Below, in pieces: positions 17,517 through 25,833 of a stretch of 64,000 bases of DNA. Numbering within the stretch: position 1 is the stretch's first letter; each line of letters opens with the position of its first letter. Below the pieces are notes generated by a model. That model ran no database searches. It saw only the letters and a program-made list of their open reading frames with translations, and was not told the origin of the DNA. Both the position numbers and the translations under genes were made by a program. The stretch comes from Chitinophagales bacterium (GTDB lineage Bacteria; Bacteroidota; Bacteroidia; Chitinophagales; Chitinophagaceae), in contig JAFLBL010000001.1 in NCBI GenBank assembly GCA_017303855.1, forward strand, positions 1 to 64,000. The letters run 5' to 3'.

Positions 17517-18581
17517 ATGATACCTACCTGCCAGGAAGCCCTTGCTGCTTTAACAAGCACCCCCGGAGCATTTATCGTAACGCCGGTAAATGTGGGACTG
17601 ATTAATCATACATATAAAATCAGGAATGGGCTGACTAACGTAGCTTATCTTCTCCAGCGCATAAATAAACAGGTTTTCCCGGAACCGGAAAAAATTCAGG
17701 AAAATTACCGGTTAATTGCAGGACATATTGCTAACAGGAATCCAGGTTTCTTTATTCCCCAAATGCAGTATTTTAAAAACGGACAATCGCTTTTCTGTGA
17801 CAGCGACAGGTATTATTGGCGGCTTTTCTCCTATGTGGATAATTCCAGAACGCTCAGCCTCACAGAAGATCCGGAACAGGCCGCTGCTGTTGCGGAAACT
17901 TTTGCCAGGATGACTGCTGCCTGCAAGGAGGTGGATATACAAAAAATACATCACATTCTGCCCGGCTTTCATGACGTGGCAGGCCGGCTGGATCAGTTCA
18001 GCACTGCGGTAGTTTCTGCAATACCTGAACGGTTAAAAAGATCCCACAACATGGTAGACGGTTTGAACAGCCGTTCCCGTTACGCCCGTCTGTTTACTCA
18101 TTTTACCCGTTCGGCCGATTATACACGCAGGGTTACGCACCATGATGCCAAAATCAGTAATGTACTTTTTGATATGGATTCGGGTAACATCCTGTGCCCG
18201 GTTGATTTTGACACCATCATGCCCGGTTATTTTTTTTCCGATCCGGGTGACATGATCCGCTCTATGGCCGGCACAACCGACGAGAACAGTACTGATTTAG
18301 CAGCTATCCGGATCCGGCCGGAAATATATGAAGCCATAATCGCCGGTTACCTCAGCGGCATGCGGAATGAACTGTCTCCAGCGGAAATAAACAATATTCA
18401 TACCTCCGGTTTGTTATTAATTTATATGCAATCACTGCGGTTTCTCAGCGACTATCTGACCGGGGATCAATACTACCGCATCAGTTACCCTGAACAGAAT
18501 TTTGACAGGGCGTTAAACCAACTGACCCTGCTCGAACGTTTGGAGGAATTCCTGGAAGCCAGGTATAATTTTACATGCTGA
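17517..18581 (+). CDS. APH-family sugar kinase, resembling N-acetylhexosamine 1-kinase
   Basis: A 354-residue kinase of the aminoglycoside/choline kinase fold. The catalytic loop reads HHDAKISNVLF with Asp 210 and Asn 215, and the metal-binding Asp 230 is in PVDFDTI. The N-terminus (VNVGLINHTYKI and LLQRINKQVFPEP) resembles NahK-type kinases, which phosphorylate N-acetylhexosamines at the anomeric carbon in glycan salvage. It lies 27 bases upstream of galM, whose anomer exchange would supply such a kinase. Resistance to aminoglycosides is unlikely. The substrate is inferred, not shown. Confidence 0.75.
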   Translation: MIPTCQEALAALTSTPGAFIVTPVNVGLINHTYKIRNGLTNVAYLLQRINKQVFPEPEKIQENYRLIAGHIANRNPGFFIPQMQYFKNGQSLFCDSDRYYWRLFSYVDNSRTLSLTEDPEQAAAVAETFARMTAACKEVDIQKIHHILPGFHDVAGRLDQFSTAVVSAIPERLKRSHNMVDGLNSRSRYARLFTHFTRSADYTRRVTHHDAKISNVLFDMDSGNILCPVDFDTIMPGYFFSDPGDMIRSMAGTTDENSTDLAAIRIRPEIYEAIIAGYLSGMRNELSPAEINNIHTSGLLLIYMQSLRFLSDYLTGDQYYRISYPEQNFDRALNQLTLLERLEEFLEARYNFTC

Positions 18582-18596
18582 TCTGTATAACTGTTT

Positions 18597-18604
18597 TATC
18601 TTTA
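18597..18604 (+). promoter_or_regulatory. Possible -7 box before galM
   Basis: TATCTTTA, one base from TAnnTTTG, lies four bases before the galM ATG at 18609. The gap to the kinase stop is only 27 bases, so this may be an internal promoter or chance. Confidence 0.3.
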
Positions 18605-18608
18605 GTCC

Positions 18609-19658
18609 ATGCCTATCCACCAACAGCATTGTTTTACCACTGAAACCGGTCATGAGGTGTATGAGTTTACCTTACAAAACAACCGGGGTATGATCGTGAA
18701 GATTACCAACTATGGGGCAATCATTATGTCAGTTTCTGTACCCGGCCCTGGAAATACCCGGAATGACATTGTGTTGGGTTTTGACAAGGCAGCCGATTAC
18801 CTCAAAGAAGACTACCTGAAAAATTATCCCTATTTCGGTTGTGCCATTGGCCGCAATGGCAATCGCATTAAAAATGCCGCATTCGATATTGACGGAAAAA
18901 AATATGCAGTTACCGCCAATTTTGGTCCGCACCAGCTGCATGGAGGAAAAGAAGGGTTTGATAAAAAGGTATGGGAGCTGATTACTTCGGGAGAACAACC
19001 CTCCCCTTTTGTGGAATTGCAGTATTTCAGTCCGGATGGGGAAGAAGGATTTCCAGGCAATCTTACCGTACGGATCCGATTTGAACTAACGGATGACAAT
19101 GAACTCAGTTATACATATACAGCCGAAACAGACCAGGCTACCGCGGTAAACCTGACACACCATGGATATTTCAACCTGAATAACGGACAGGGCGACATAC
19201 GTGATTATGAACTGAAAATTTATGGATCAACCGTTCTCGGACAGGATGAAGACCTTTGTACCAATGGCGAACTCCGTTTGGTAAAAGATTCACTTTACGA
19301 TTTTCATAGTTTTACCAATATTGGCGAACGATTATTACAATTGCCGGAGTACGACCAGAGTTTTGTAGTTGACAAAAACAATGATCCGGCCGGACTGGCC
19401 CTGATGGCTGAAGTACGTAGTGCGGCTTCCGGTTTATTGTTACAGGTTTATGCCACCGATCCCGTTGTTCATTTTTATACAGGTAAATGGATTCCGGAAA
19501 TAACCGGAAAGGATAATACAAAGTACGGGGCATTTTCCGCACTTTGCCTGGAAACACAAATCCATCCGAATGCCATTAACATTCCGCATTTCCCATCCAT
19601 GGTATTACGGCCGGGTGAAGAATACAAAAGCAAAACGGTCTACAAACTGATTGGTTGA
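18609..19658 (+). CDS. galM: Aldose 1-epimerase (mutarotase)
   Basis: A 349-residue galactose mutarotase-like enzyme interconverting alpha and beta anomers of hexoses. Features: NYGAIIMSVSVP near the N-terminus, GRNGNRI, catalytic His in NLTHHGYFNLN, and the catalytic Glu in LCLETQIHPNAIN near the C-terminus. No signal peptide, so it is cytoplasmic. It is probably co-transcribed with the kinase upstream. Confidence 0.93.
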   Translation: MPIHQQHCFTTETGHEVYEFTLQNNRGMIVKITNYGAIIMSVSVPGPGNTRNDIVLGFDKAADYLKEDYLKNYPYFGCAIGRNGNRIKNAAFDIDGKKYAVTANFGPHQLHGGKEGFDKKVWELITSGEQPSPFVELQYFSPDGEEGFPGNLTVRIRFELTDDNELSYTYTAETDQATAVNLTHHGYFNLNNGQGDIRDYELKIYGSTVLGQDEDLCTNGELRLVKDSLYDFHSFTNIGERLLQLPEYDQSFVVDKNNDPAGLALMAEVRSAASGLLLQVYATDPVVHFYTGKWIPEITGKDNTKYGAFSALCLETQIHPNAINIPHFPSMVLRPGEEYKSKTVYKLIG

Positions 19659-19685
19659 AAAATACAGATCTCTTTTTTGTACCAG

Positions 19686-19922
19686 CTATTCTTTTTTCTT
19701 CCACTTTTTATCCATTTCATTCGGACCGTAAATACGGGAAAAAAAAGTACTAAGTCCATATTTTCTGCGGATAAATTCGGCCAGTAGTATACCCATTATT
19801 ACGCCGGCAATTAATAAAGGCATAATCCAGTTTTCTTTATTAACGGCCAGACCTGAAATTAAAAACAACAGGACAGGGCCAATAAATGCATGCAGCCAGT
19901 ATATAATATTGATAAACCACAT
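19686..19922 (-). CDS. Small membrane protein with two predicted helices
   Basis: A 78-residue protein with two hydrophobic segments (roughly residues 2-25 and 32-50) and a charged C-terminal tail ending MDKKWKKKE. The tail follows a positively charged turn (FIRRKYG), so both ends may face the cytoplasm. I do not recognise the family. It starts 5 bases after the stop of the GSCFA gene on the same strand, which supports a real gene in that operon. Confidence 0.6.
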   Translation of the reverse strand: MWFINIIYWLHAFIGPVLLFLISGLAVNKENWIMPLLIAGVIMGILLAEFIRRKYGLSTFFSRIYGPNEMDKKWKKKE

Positions 19923-19927
19923 AAGTT

Positions 19928-20938
19928 CTACAAATCAGGCGGACTTGTAAAATAGGTAATTTCACTTCCTAAATCCAGAAACGGATATTGTTCAGTTAAT
20001 TTCCTCGCTTTTTCGGCAAAATCCGCTAAAAAAGCGCGGTGCGCCATGGTATCGGGTTGAAATGCTTTGTGACGGCGGGCAATATTGATTTTTTTTACTT
20101 CCTGTATAATGCGGGCCGTTTCTTCCTCTATACATGACTGTGTGAATTTCTCCAAAACAAATGTAGTTGCCGGATAATTCGGATGAACCAGGTCAATATC
20201 ATAAAAACGGTAATCCCGCAACACATCAATCACCAGTTCATAAGCAGGAAAATAATGTACAAAAGAATGGGCCTGTACCAACTGGTGAATCACTTCAATC
20301 AGCCTTGCTTTACTTCGGTTATTCTCCACTACCCCATCCCGGATATGTCTCACCGGACTAACGGTGAAAAGGATATTCATTGAAGGGTTGAATTGCCGGA
20401 GTCGCTCCAACGTGCTTTCCAGCATTGCCTGCATGGCAGGTATGCCCAGCATTTCCTTGCTGAACCAGCTGGCCGGTGCACGGTGGCAATTGGCAACCCC
20501 CGCATGAAGTGCTTCGCTGGCCCGGTTGGCGGTAGCCGTAAGCCGGTACGAAAAAGAAGATCCAAGCGTGATAATTAACCAATCCGTTTCCCTTAAAAAT
20601 GAATGCGCCTGCTCTCTTGTGCTGTTCATAGCAGCAAGCGCGGCTTGCTTTTGTATATGGGAAAAACGGGAGTGATGCATCCAGCTATTCCACACTTCAT
20701 TCAGTTGGAACAGATCATTTTCTGTCAGTTCCCTGTTTTCCATATACCAGTCAAGGCTCCGGCAAACACTGTCCGGCCCGAAAAGTATACCATTGGGATT
20801 CTGAAAAACTGAAAACTTCAGTTCCTCCAGTGCATTACCGATATGTTCAGTAAAGCAGGAACCAATCAGCATAATTTTGTTCCGGTAGGTAATGGGTACC
20901 GGTAATTTTTTAATATCTATTGAAAGCATGAAATCCAT
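19928..20938 (-). CDS. GSCFA-domain protein (SGNH-hydrolase-like)
   Basis: A 336-residue protein named for its motif: IMLIGSCFTEHIG near the N-terminus. The block with Ser and the later DLVHPNYPATTF (Asp and His) suggest a GDSL/SGNH-type esterase fold, perhaps acting on acylated glycans or lipids. No signal peptide is visible. Met 1 (20938) and Met 4 (20929) are both possible starts. It begins two bases after the HMG-CoA lyase stop, so the two are surely co-transcribed. Confidence 0.85.
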   Translation of the reverse strand: MDFMLSIDIKKLPVPITYRNKIMLIGSCFTEHIGNALEELKFSVFQNPNGILFGPDSVCRSLDWYMENRELTENDLFQLNEVWNSWMHHSRFSHIQKQAALAAMNSTREQAHSFLRETDWLIITLGSSFSYRLTATANRASEALHAGVANCHRAPASWFSKEMLGIPAMQAMLESTLERLRQFNPSMNILFTVSPVRHIRDGVVENNRSKARLIEVIHQLVQAHSFVHYFPAYELVIDVLRDYRFYDIDLVHPNYPATTFVLEKFTQSCIEEETARIIQEVKKINIARRHKAFQPDTMAHRAFLADFAEKARKLTEQYPFLDLGSEITYFTSPPDL

Positions 20939-20940
20939 CT

Positions 20941-21804
20941 TCAGTAGTTGAACAGTTCTTCCGCTTTCCGGATACAGGCCGCCAGTATCTCCGGTTGCAT
21001 AGGCGGGAGTATTTTTTTTTCAGTAAAATATTCAATCATTTTCTCCGTATTCATATTGCCAACCAGTTCATCATTGGCCATCGGGCAGCCACCGATTCCT
21101 TTAAGGGCCCCGTCGAAACGACGGCAGCCCGCTCTTACGGCTGCCTCCAGTTTTTCTTCCCAGGTATCTGGTGTGGAATGCAGGTGCACACCAATTTCAG
21201 TACCAGGCAATGACTCCACCAGGTAACTGACCATCGAATATACCTGGTTGGGAGTAGCGAGTCCCACAGTATCTGCTAATGAAACAATACCAATATCCAT
21301 ACCCACAAGCCGGTTTACCCGGTCAAAAACAATTTCTTCATCCCAATGATCACCATACGGGTTACCAAAGCCCATGGATATATAAACAACCAGTTCTTTG
21401 CCTGCTTTTACACATCGTTCCTGTATTTCTTCCACACGGCTCAGCGATTCCAATACAGAACTATTGGTATTCCGCTGCTGAAAGGTTTCGGATACGGAAA
21501 ATGGAAACCCCAGGTACTTTATCTCATCATAGGTAACCGCTTCTTCCGCTCCCCGCAGATTAGCCACAATCGCCAGTAACCGTGTTGGTGTAGCAGAAGT
21601 ATCCAGCAGCCGGATTACGTCACGTGTATCCGCCATCTGCGGTATTGTTTTGGGAGAAACAAAACTGCCAAAATCTATCGTGTCAAACCCGGCCTGTAAC
21701 AGCAGGTTGATATAGGCCGCTTTTTGTGCGGCCGGAATGGGTTTCTTCCAGCCCTGCATGGCATCACGGGGACATTCAATAAGTTTGACCGGGTTGAAGA
21801 GCAT
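20941..21804 (-). CDS. Hydroxymethylglutaryl-CoA lyase family protein
   Basis: A 287-residue TIM-barrel enzyme from the ATG at 21804 (MLFNPVKLIECPRDAMQGW). It cleaves HMG-CoA to acetyl-CoA and acetoacetate in leucine and ketone metabolism. Signatures: VKLIECPRDAMQG (family EVGPRDGLQ), the metal-binding HLHSTPDTW, and the loop GIGGCPMANDELVGN with the catalytic Cys. The EVGPRDGLQ motif is altered to ECPRDAMQ, as in the Bacteroidota form. TACCTTTG lies three bases upstream of the ATG on the minus strand. Confidence 0.85.
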   Translation of the reverse strand: MLFNPVKLIECPRDAMQGWKKPIPAAQKAAYINLLLQAGFDTIDFGSFVSPKTIPQMADTRDVIRLLDTSATPTRLLAIVANLRGAEEAVTYDEIKYLGFPFSVSETFQQRNTNSSVLESLSRVEEIQERCVKAGKELVVYISMGFGNPYGDHWDEEIVFDRVNRLVGMDIGIVSLADTVGLATPNQVYSMVSYLVESLPGTEIGVHLHSTPDTWEEKLEAAVRAGCRRFDGALKGIGGCPMANDELVGNMNTEKMIEYFTEKKILPPMQPEILAACIRKAEELFNY

Positions 21805-21807
21805 ATA

Positions 21808-21815
21808 CAAAGGTA
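21808..21815 (-). promoter_or_regulatory. -7 box directly before the HMG-CoA lyase gene
   Basis: TACCTTTG on the minus strand (21815-21808) matches the Bacteroidota -7 consensus and ends three bases before the ATG at 21804. The transcript would be nearly leaderless. No TTTG is seen 19-21 bases upstream, so support is partial. Confidence 0.45.
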
Positions 21816-21829
21816 AGGTCGTATGAGAT

Positions 21830-22822
21830 TTAACGGGACAGATTATGCACTTTATCCCGGAGTGCGTTGAAAAAACGATTCCGGTCTTTTTCCCCTGTTT
21901 TACTGATCAGGGTGGAACGGCTCAGGAGTGTATTGAAGGATTCCATTACTTTATCGCGGAAACGGATATCCCTGGTAAACAGATAGTGGAATACGCTGTA
22001 GGTAACCATGGTAAGACTACTCCCATCCAGATTGATCACCATATTATTACTACCAAGGATAATTTCATTTACATAAAATTGTATGGGTGCTTTGTAAGAT
22101 AGTTCACTGGCACCTGGCAGGAATTTCACCCCTTTTTCTGTTTGCAGATCCAGGTGATTGATCATTTGCTGAAAGGAATCCAGTACCCTGTCAAAGTCTT
22201 TTTTTGTACTGAAATTTCCGGCTGCTTTATAATATTCAAGCTGGTTGATGGTACTTTGCAGACTCTCCAGGTTCCAGAGTTCCACACAGGGAATCTGATT
22301 AAATTCATCCAGTACTTTCTGTCCAAGCACGAAACATTCCTGATATGGAAATTCTTCGTAAGAGAAACTCTTGTTTCTCAGTTTTTCCTGGTTATTGATG
22401 GTTTTTGACCAGAAAAATGTTTTAAAAGCGGCCATCTCGGGGAAAAGAAAAAAGTTCCAGATGGTTGACTCTTTACAGAGATAGAACATCTCCTTTTTGC
22501 TGAAAGAATTAAAATAGTGAAACTGGCGGAGCATCCCTTTCAGGTAGTCCTCAAACTCAGGTGAACTGCCGCTTAAACCGGGCGCGTCAAATAATACCGT
22601 ATCGGTTTGCAGCTGGATTAGTTTATCCAGCGACAGGCGGTACTTTTCACAAATGATCCTTAATTCAGTCAGGGTAATTGGTTTCTCCCCCCTGATCCGG
22701 CGGTAAACGCTATCTGCACTCAGGTCAAGCAAATCACACAATTCATCCACCAATGAGATATGCGCCGGAAGGTTCTCTTTCAGATGCTGAAATAATTGTT
22801 GTTGCAGTTCAATGGTTTCCAT
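21830..22822 (-). CDS. HTH-containing transcriptional regulator-like protein
   Basis: A 330-residue protein. Residues 22-70 form an XRE/lambda-repressor-type helix-turn-helix (LVDELCDLLDLSADSVYRRI, then GEKPITLTELRIICEKYRLS). The remaining ~260 residues are helical, rich in Phe and Tyr, and unlike known ligand domains I recall; similar architecture is frequent in the Bacteroidota. It is divergent from the caspase-like gene across a 239-base region containing repeated TACGGA sites, so it may regulate itself and that operon. The target is inferred from position only. Confidence 0.7.
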   Translation of the reverse strand: METIELQQQLFQHLKENLPAHISLVDELCDLLDLSADSVYRRIRGEKPITLTELRIICEKYRLSLDKLIQLQTDTVLFDAPGLSGSSPEFEDYLKGMLRQFHYFNSFSKKEMFYLCKESTIWNFFLFPEMAAFKTFFWSKTINNQEKLRNKSFSYEEFPYQECFVLGQKVLDEFNQIPCVELWNLESLQSTINQLEYYKAAGNFSTKKDFDRVLDSFQQMINHLDLQTEKGVKFLPGASELSYKAPIQFYVNEIILGSNNMVINLDGSSLTMVTYSVFHYLFTRDIRFRDKVMESFNTLLSRSTLISKTGEKDRNRFFNALRDKVHNLSR

Positions 22823-22836
22823 TGCCTTAAGAAATA

Positions 22837-22914
22837 TACGGAAAATCCGTAATACCCAAAAATTAGTTTACGGATTGATACTAAAACATCGTGTCCGGTT
22901 TTGGTAATTACGGA
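22837..22914. promoter_or_regulatory. Cluster of TACGGA sites in divergent intergenic region
   Basis: TACGGA-AAA-TCCGTA (22837-22851) is an inverted repeat 15 bases upstream of the HTH gene's ATG. Further TACGGA copies occur at 22869-22874 and 22909-22914 in the same orientation, 32 and 40 bases apart. The spacing is near three and four helical turns, as expected for binding sites on one face of DNA. The obvious candidate ligand is the HTH protein encoded next door. Confidence 0.5.
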
Positions 22915-23061
22915 AATTATCTGTCCCCTTTCTTCAAACATGACTAAATACCTGAAAACCGCCTGTTTCTGAAAATCAACCGCACTAACCAATTATTGCA
23001 GGCCCGTTTCAGTCCTGATTTTTGAATGGTCAACCATCCTGCTCACCAAAAACCGAATGAC

Positions 23062-23949
23062 ATGTGTACAAAATTTTTCACCTGCCTGTTTATCTGCCTT
23101 GGCATCGGATTACAAACGGCTATTTGCCAGCAGCCGGATAACCGTTCAGTTAAAACGGTACAACCTGAATTACAAAAAAAGAAAATCAATTTCTTTATTG
23201 TCAGTAAACGGAAAAAGGGAAAACTGGACCTGGCTACCCGTTATAATGTGATGCGCTCGAAAATCAAAGGTTTCTTTTGCCGGAAACAGTTTGTTGCCAT
23301 TATTGCCGGTGATACAAAACAGGCCTGCAGTAAAATAATCAACCGGATGAAAAAGAAAGATGCCAGGTTGGGTACCGTGTGGTTTGATTCACACGGTATG
23401 TTTAAAAAAGGGTATTCTCTCTTTTTTATTGGTCAGGATGAATTAAGCTATATAACACTGAAAGACAGTGCAATTTCATCACAATTTGAACGACTGAATC
23501 CCTATACTGATGAGGAGTCCCGGTTTGTTATTGGCTCCTGTTATGGCGGGGCTACTTATACTCGCTCTTCCATTGATTATAAAGACAGCAGCCGGATGAA
23601 CGGCGATTCACTGATGATTGCCCTGGGCAATACAATCCGGAACGGCAAAGTATATGCCTCTGAAAGCTGGGTAATGACGAAACCTGGGCTGTTCAGACGG
23701 CGCCCATCTGTTGGTGGTTTTCCGGGCCGGAAACTTTTCAGGGATATATGTTATGAACCTGCCTGGAAAAATATGGGCGTCTGGAATCAGTATGACGTAG
23801 GTACGGGTATAGTCAAACGCAGCAATCCGGTAACCCTCGACCGGTATGGTAACCTGATCATTCGGGGTGTACCCTTTACACACGAAAGGTCATTCCGGAA
23901 ATCCTACCACAAAAAACTCAGCAGGCTGGAAAGCAATTTATATAAATAG
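23062..23949 (+). CDS. Secreted protein with caspase-like (clan CD) His-Gly/Cys signature
   Basis: The ATG at 23062 begins a signal peptide (MCTKFFTCLFICLGIGLQ); the longer frame to 23026 lacks one. The 295-residue product has TVWFDSHG with His 111-Gly 112 at the end of a hydrophobic strand, and RFVIGSCYGGAT with Cys 160 after another. A hydrophobic block plus HG and, about 50 residues later, a hydrophobic block plus Cys is the hallmark of clan CD peptidases (caspases, gingipains, legumains). Between them lies GYSLFFIGQDELSY. The C-terminal ~90 residues are basic. I do not know the family; peptidase activity is inference. It starts an operon with an outer-membrane protein and a serine hydrolase. 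Confidence 0.55.
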   Translation: MCTKFFTCLFICLGIGLQTAICQQPDNRSVKTVQPELQKKKINFFIVSKRKKGKLDLATRYNVMRSKIKGFFCRKQFVAIIAGDTKQACSKIINRMKKKDARLGTVWFDSHGMFKKGYSLFFIGQDELSYITLKDSAISSQFERLNPYTDEESRFVIGSCYGGATYTRSSIDYKDSSRMNGDSLMIALGNTIRNGKVYASESWVMTKPGLFRRRPSVGGFPGRKLFRDICYEPAWKNMGVWNQYDVGTGIVKRSNPVTLDRYGNLIIRGVPFTHERSFRKSYHKKLSRLESNLYK

Positions 23950-24012
23950 ACCTGCCTGAAGTCATTGGAAAGGCCTGAATCACCCATTTACCTTTCATTA
24001 AAATACCAACGA

Positions 24013-24624
24013 ATGAAAAAATATTTAGGTTTACTCCTGCTTTTCATTTGCTCTTTACGGATGCAGGCCCAGACCGAATCCCGGACCTACGGATCAATGG
24101 CCTTCATGAATACCCAGACCGACCTGCCTTTTGGAAAATTTGCCGGGCTGTTTTATAAAGCTTTTCATCCGGGTGTTGAAGTTGCCTATGGACGGAATTT
24201 TTCAGTTAAGAGAAAACACGACTGGTATTATGATATCCGGCTTGCTTATTTCTATCACCGGTTCGTGCAGCATGGGATACCACTCTACAGCAACATGGGC
24301 TATCGGTATAAATTCAACAACCGCTGGTCAGTATCTGCAGAAGCAGGAGCCGGATACCTCCATTCGATTCCGGCCACAGCCCAATTCCGTTTAAACGAGG
24401 AAGGAGAATACAAACCCGATAAAGGGATCGGGAGAATGCAGGTAAATGCCTGTTTTGCAATTGGGGGTGGATACAAGTTGACACCCGCCTCCCCTTCTTC
24501 GCTGAAATTATTTTTCAGTTACCAGCAACGGCTTCAGTTACCATTTGTGAAATCCTATGTACCGTTGTTGCCATATAACAGTTTTCTGATTGGAGTGGCA
24601 AAACCGGTAAACCGGAAAAAATGA
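24013..24624 (+). CDS. Predicted outer-membrane beta-barrel protein
   Basis: A 203-residue protein starting at the ATG at 24013 with signal peptide MKKYLGLLLLFICSLRMQAQ. The mature part alternates aromatic and polar residues in strands (VEVAYGRNF, WYYDIRLAYFYH, GYRYKFNNRWSVSAEAGAGY) and fits an eight-stranded barrel in the outer membrane. No family name is certain. It follows the caspase-like gene by 63 bases and precedes the serine hydrolase by 21, suggesting one transcript. Confidence 0.65.
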   Translation: MKKYLGLLLLFICSLRMQAQTESRTYGSMAFMNTQTDLPFGKFAGLFYKAFHPGVEVAYGRNFSVKRKHDWYYDIRLAYFYHRFVQHGIPLYSNMGYRYKFNNRWSVSAEAGAGYLHSIPATAQFRLNEEGEYKPDKGIGRMQVNACFAIGGGYKLTPASPSSLKLFFSYQQRLQLPFVKSYVPLLPYNSFLIGVAKPVNRKK

Positions 24625-24645
24625 ATAAATGATAAAACCAGTTGT

Positions 24646-25833
24646 ATGAAAAGAATCAGTTTACTTTTATTGGTATGTCCATTCCTGTTCACTTCCTGCA
24701 GGAAGGCACAGATCCGGCCAACAACGGATATCGGGATCGCTGCACCCTGGACGGACAGCAGCAGCCGGCACCCCAAAAATGCGGCCTTGTTAAACCTGCT
24801 GGACAAGTACAAAAAGAAAGGTTTACCTGGAATTTCACTCCTGGTCCGGGATGCCAACGGTACATGGATTGGCGCCACCGGAAAAGCGGATCTGAGTGAA
24901 AATATTGATTTTACTCCGGGTACGGTCTCCAAAGCAGCCAGTATAACCAAATTCTTTATAGGCACCTTGGTATTCCGCCTGATGGAAGATTCGGTAAATA
25001 CCGGTATGGGCTATGCGGCGCTTAACCGTAAAGTAAAAGAATGGTTACCTGCCAGGATAACGGATAAACTGGCCAATGGCAACCAGATAACGCTGGGGCA
25101 TTGTTTGAAACATGAAACAGGTATTCCGGACCTGATTAATGAAGACCTTTTTTACCTGGCTGTATTAAATAATCCGAACAAAAAATGGGAACCGGAAGAA
25201 CTGCTGAAATATATCTATAATAAACCGGCTGAATTTGCCGCGGGCGATACGGCCGTTTATTCCAACACAAATACGGTGCTTGTAACCATGATTATTGAAG
25301 CGCAGACAGGGAAAAAGCATGACCGGTTACTGCATCAGTATGTAATGGAACCGCTGGGATTAAGGAACACTTATTATCAGCCACACGACCGGTTACCGGC
25401 CTCCACCGCCCAGGGATATTATGATTTATACAATAACGGAAGTATCGTGAATGTGTCCAACCTGGTTACCGGCAGCGGCAACGGGTATGGAGGTTTGTAC
25501 AGTAACCTGTTTGACTTGTATACGTTCATAGATGCGGTACTGATCAGGGAAAACTTTCTAAGACCGGCATCACTGGCCCGTATGAAAACATGGGGAAAGA
25601 AGGATGACAGCAATTTTTACGGGTATGGTTTGCAGCAGTCATATATACGGGGATCCGATTTTGGTATTGGTCATAAAGGAAGAGACCTTGGTTATTCCGC
25701 CAACCTTTTTTATTTCCCTTCAAGGGGTGTTACGCATATTTTTTTCGTGAATTACGGTACGGATGCGGACAGCGGACTCAAAGAGACTTTCTTTGATTTT
25801 GTGGAGGAACTGGTAACGATCAGCCTGCAATAA
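24646..25833 (+). CDS. Serine hydrolase lipoprotein, class C beta-lactamase/DD-peptidase fold
   Basis: A 395-residue protein with lipoprotein signal MKRISLLLLVCPFLFTSC (Cys 18). The penicillin-binding fold motifs are complete: SxxK at Ser 99-Lys 102 (SITK), YxN at Tyr 204-Asn 206 (YSN) and the HKG triad at 342-344 in place of KTG. Such proteins are mostly esterases, D-aminopeptidases or DD-peptidases; being a lipoprotein of a Gram-negative envelope, it acts in the periplasm or at the surface. There is no evidence it confers antibiotic resistance. Its stop is directly adjacent to the end of the convergent rlmB gene. Confidence 0.85.
   Translation: MKRISLLLLVCPFLFTSCRKAQIRPTTDIGIAAPWTDSSSRHPKNAALLNLLDKYKKKGLPGISLLVRDANGTWIGATGKADLSENIDFTPGTVSKAASITKFFIGTLVFRLMEDSVNTGMGYAALNRKVKEWLPARITDKLANGNQITLGHCLKHETGIPDLINEDLFYLAVLNNPNKKWEPEELLKYIYNKPAEFAAGDTAVYSNTNTVLVTMIIEAQTGKKHDRLLHQYVMEPLGLRNTYYQPHDRLPASTAQGYYDLYNNGSIVNVSNLVTGSGNGYGGLYSNLFDLYTFIDAVLIRENFLRPASLARMKTWGKKDDSNFYGYGLQQSYIRGSDFGIGHKGRDLGYSANLFYFPSRGVTHIFFVNYGTDADSGLKETFFDFVEELVTISLQ

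Noticed and set aside
17517..18581. Aminoglycoside phosphotransferase (resistance)
   Set aside because: The N-terminal motifs and the galM neighbour fit a sugar kinase.
24646..25833. Antibiotic-resistance beta-lactamase
   Set aside because: The fold motifs are shared with esterases and DD-peptidases; HKG in place of KTG and the lipoprotein form do not point to a resistance enzyme.
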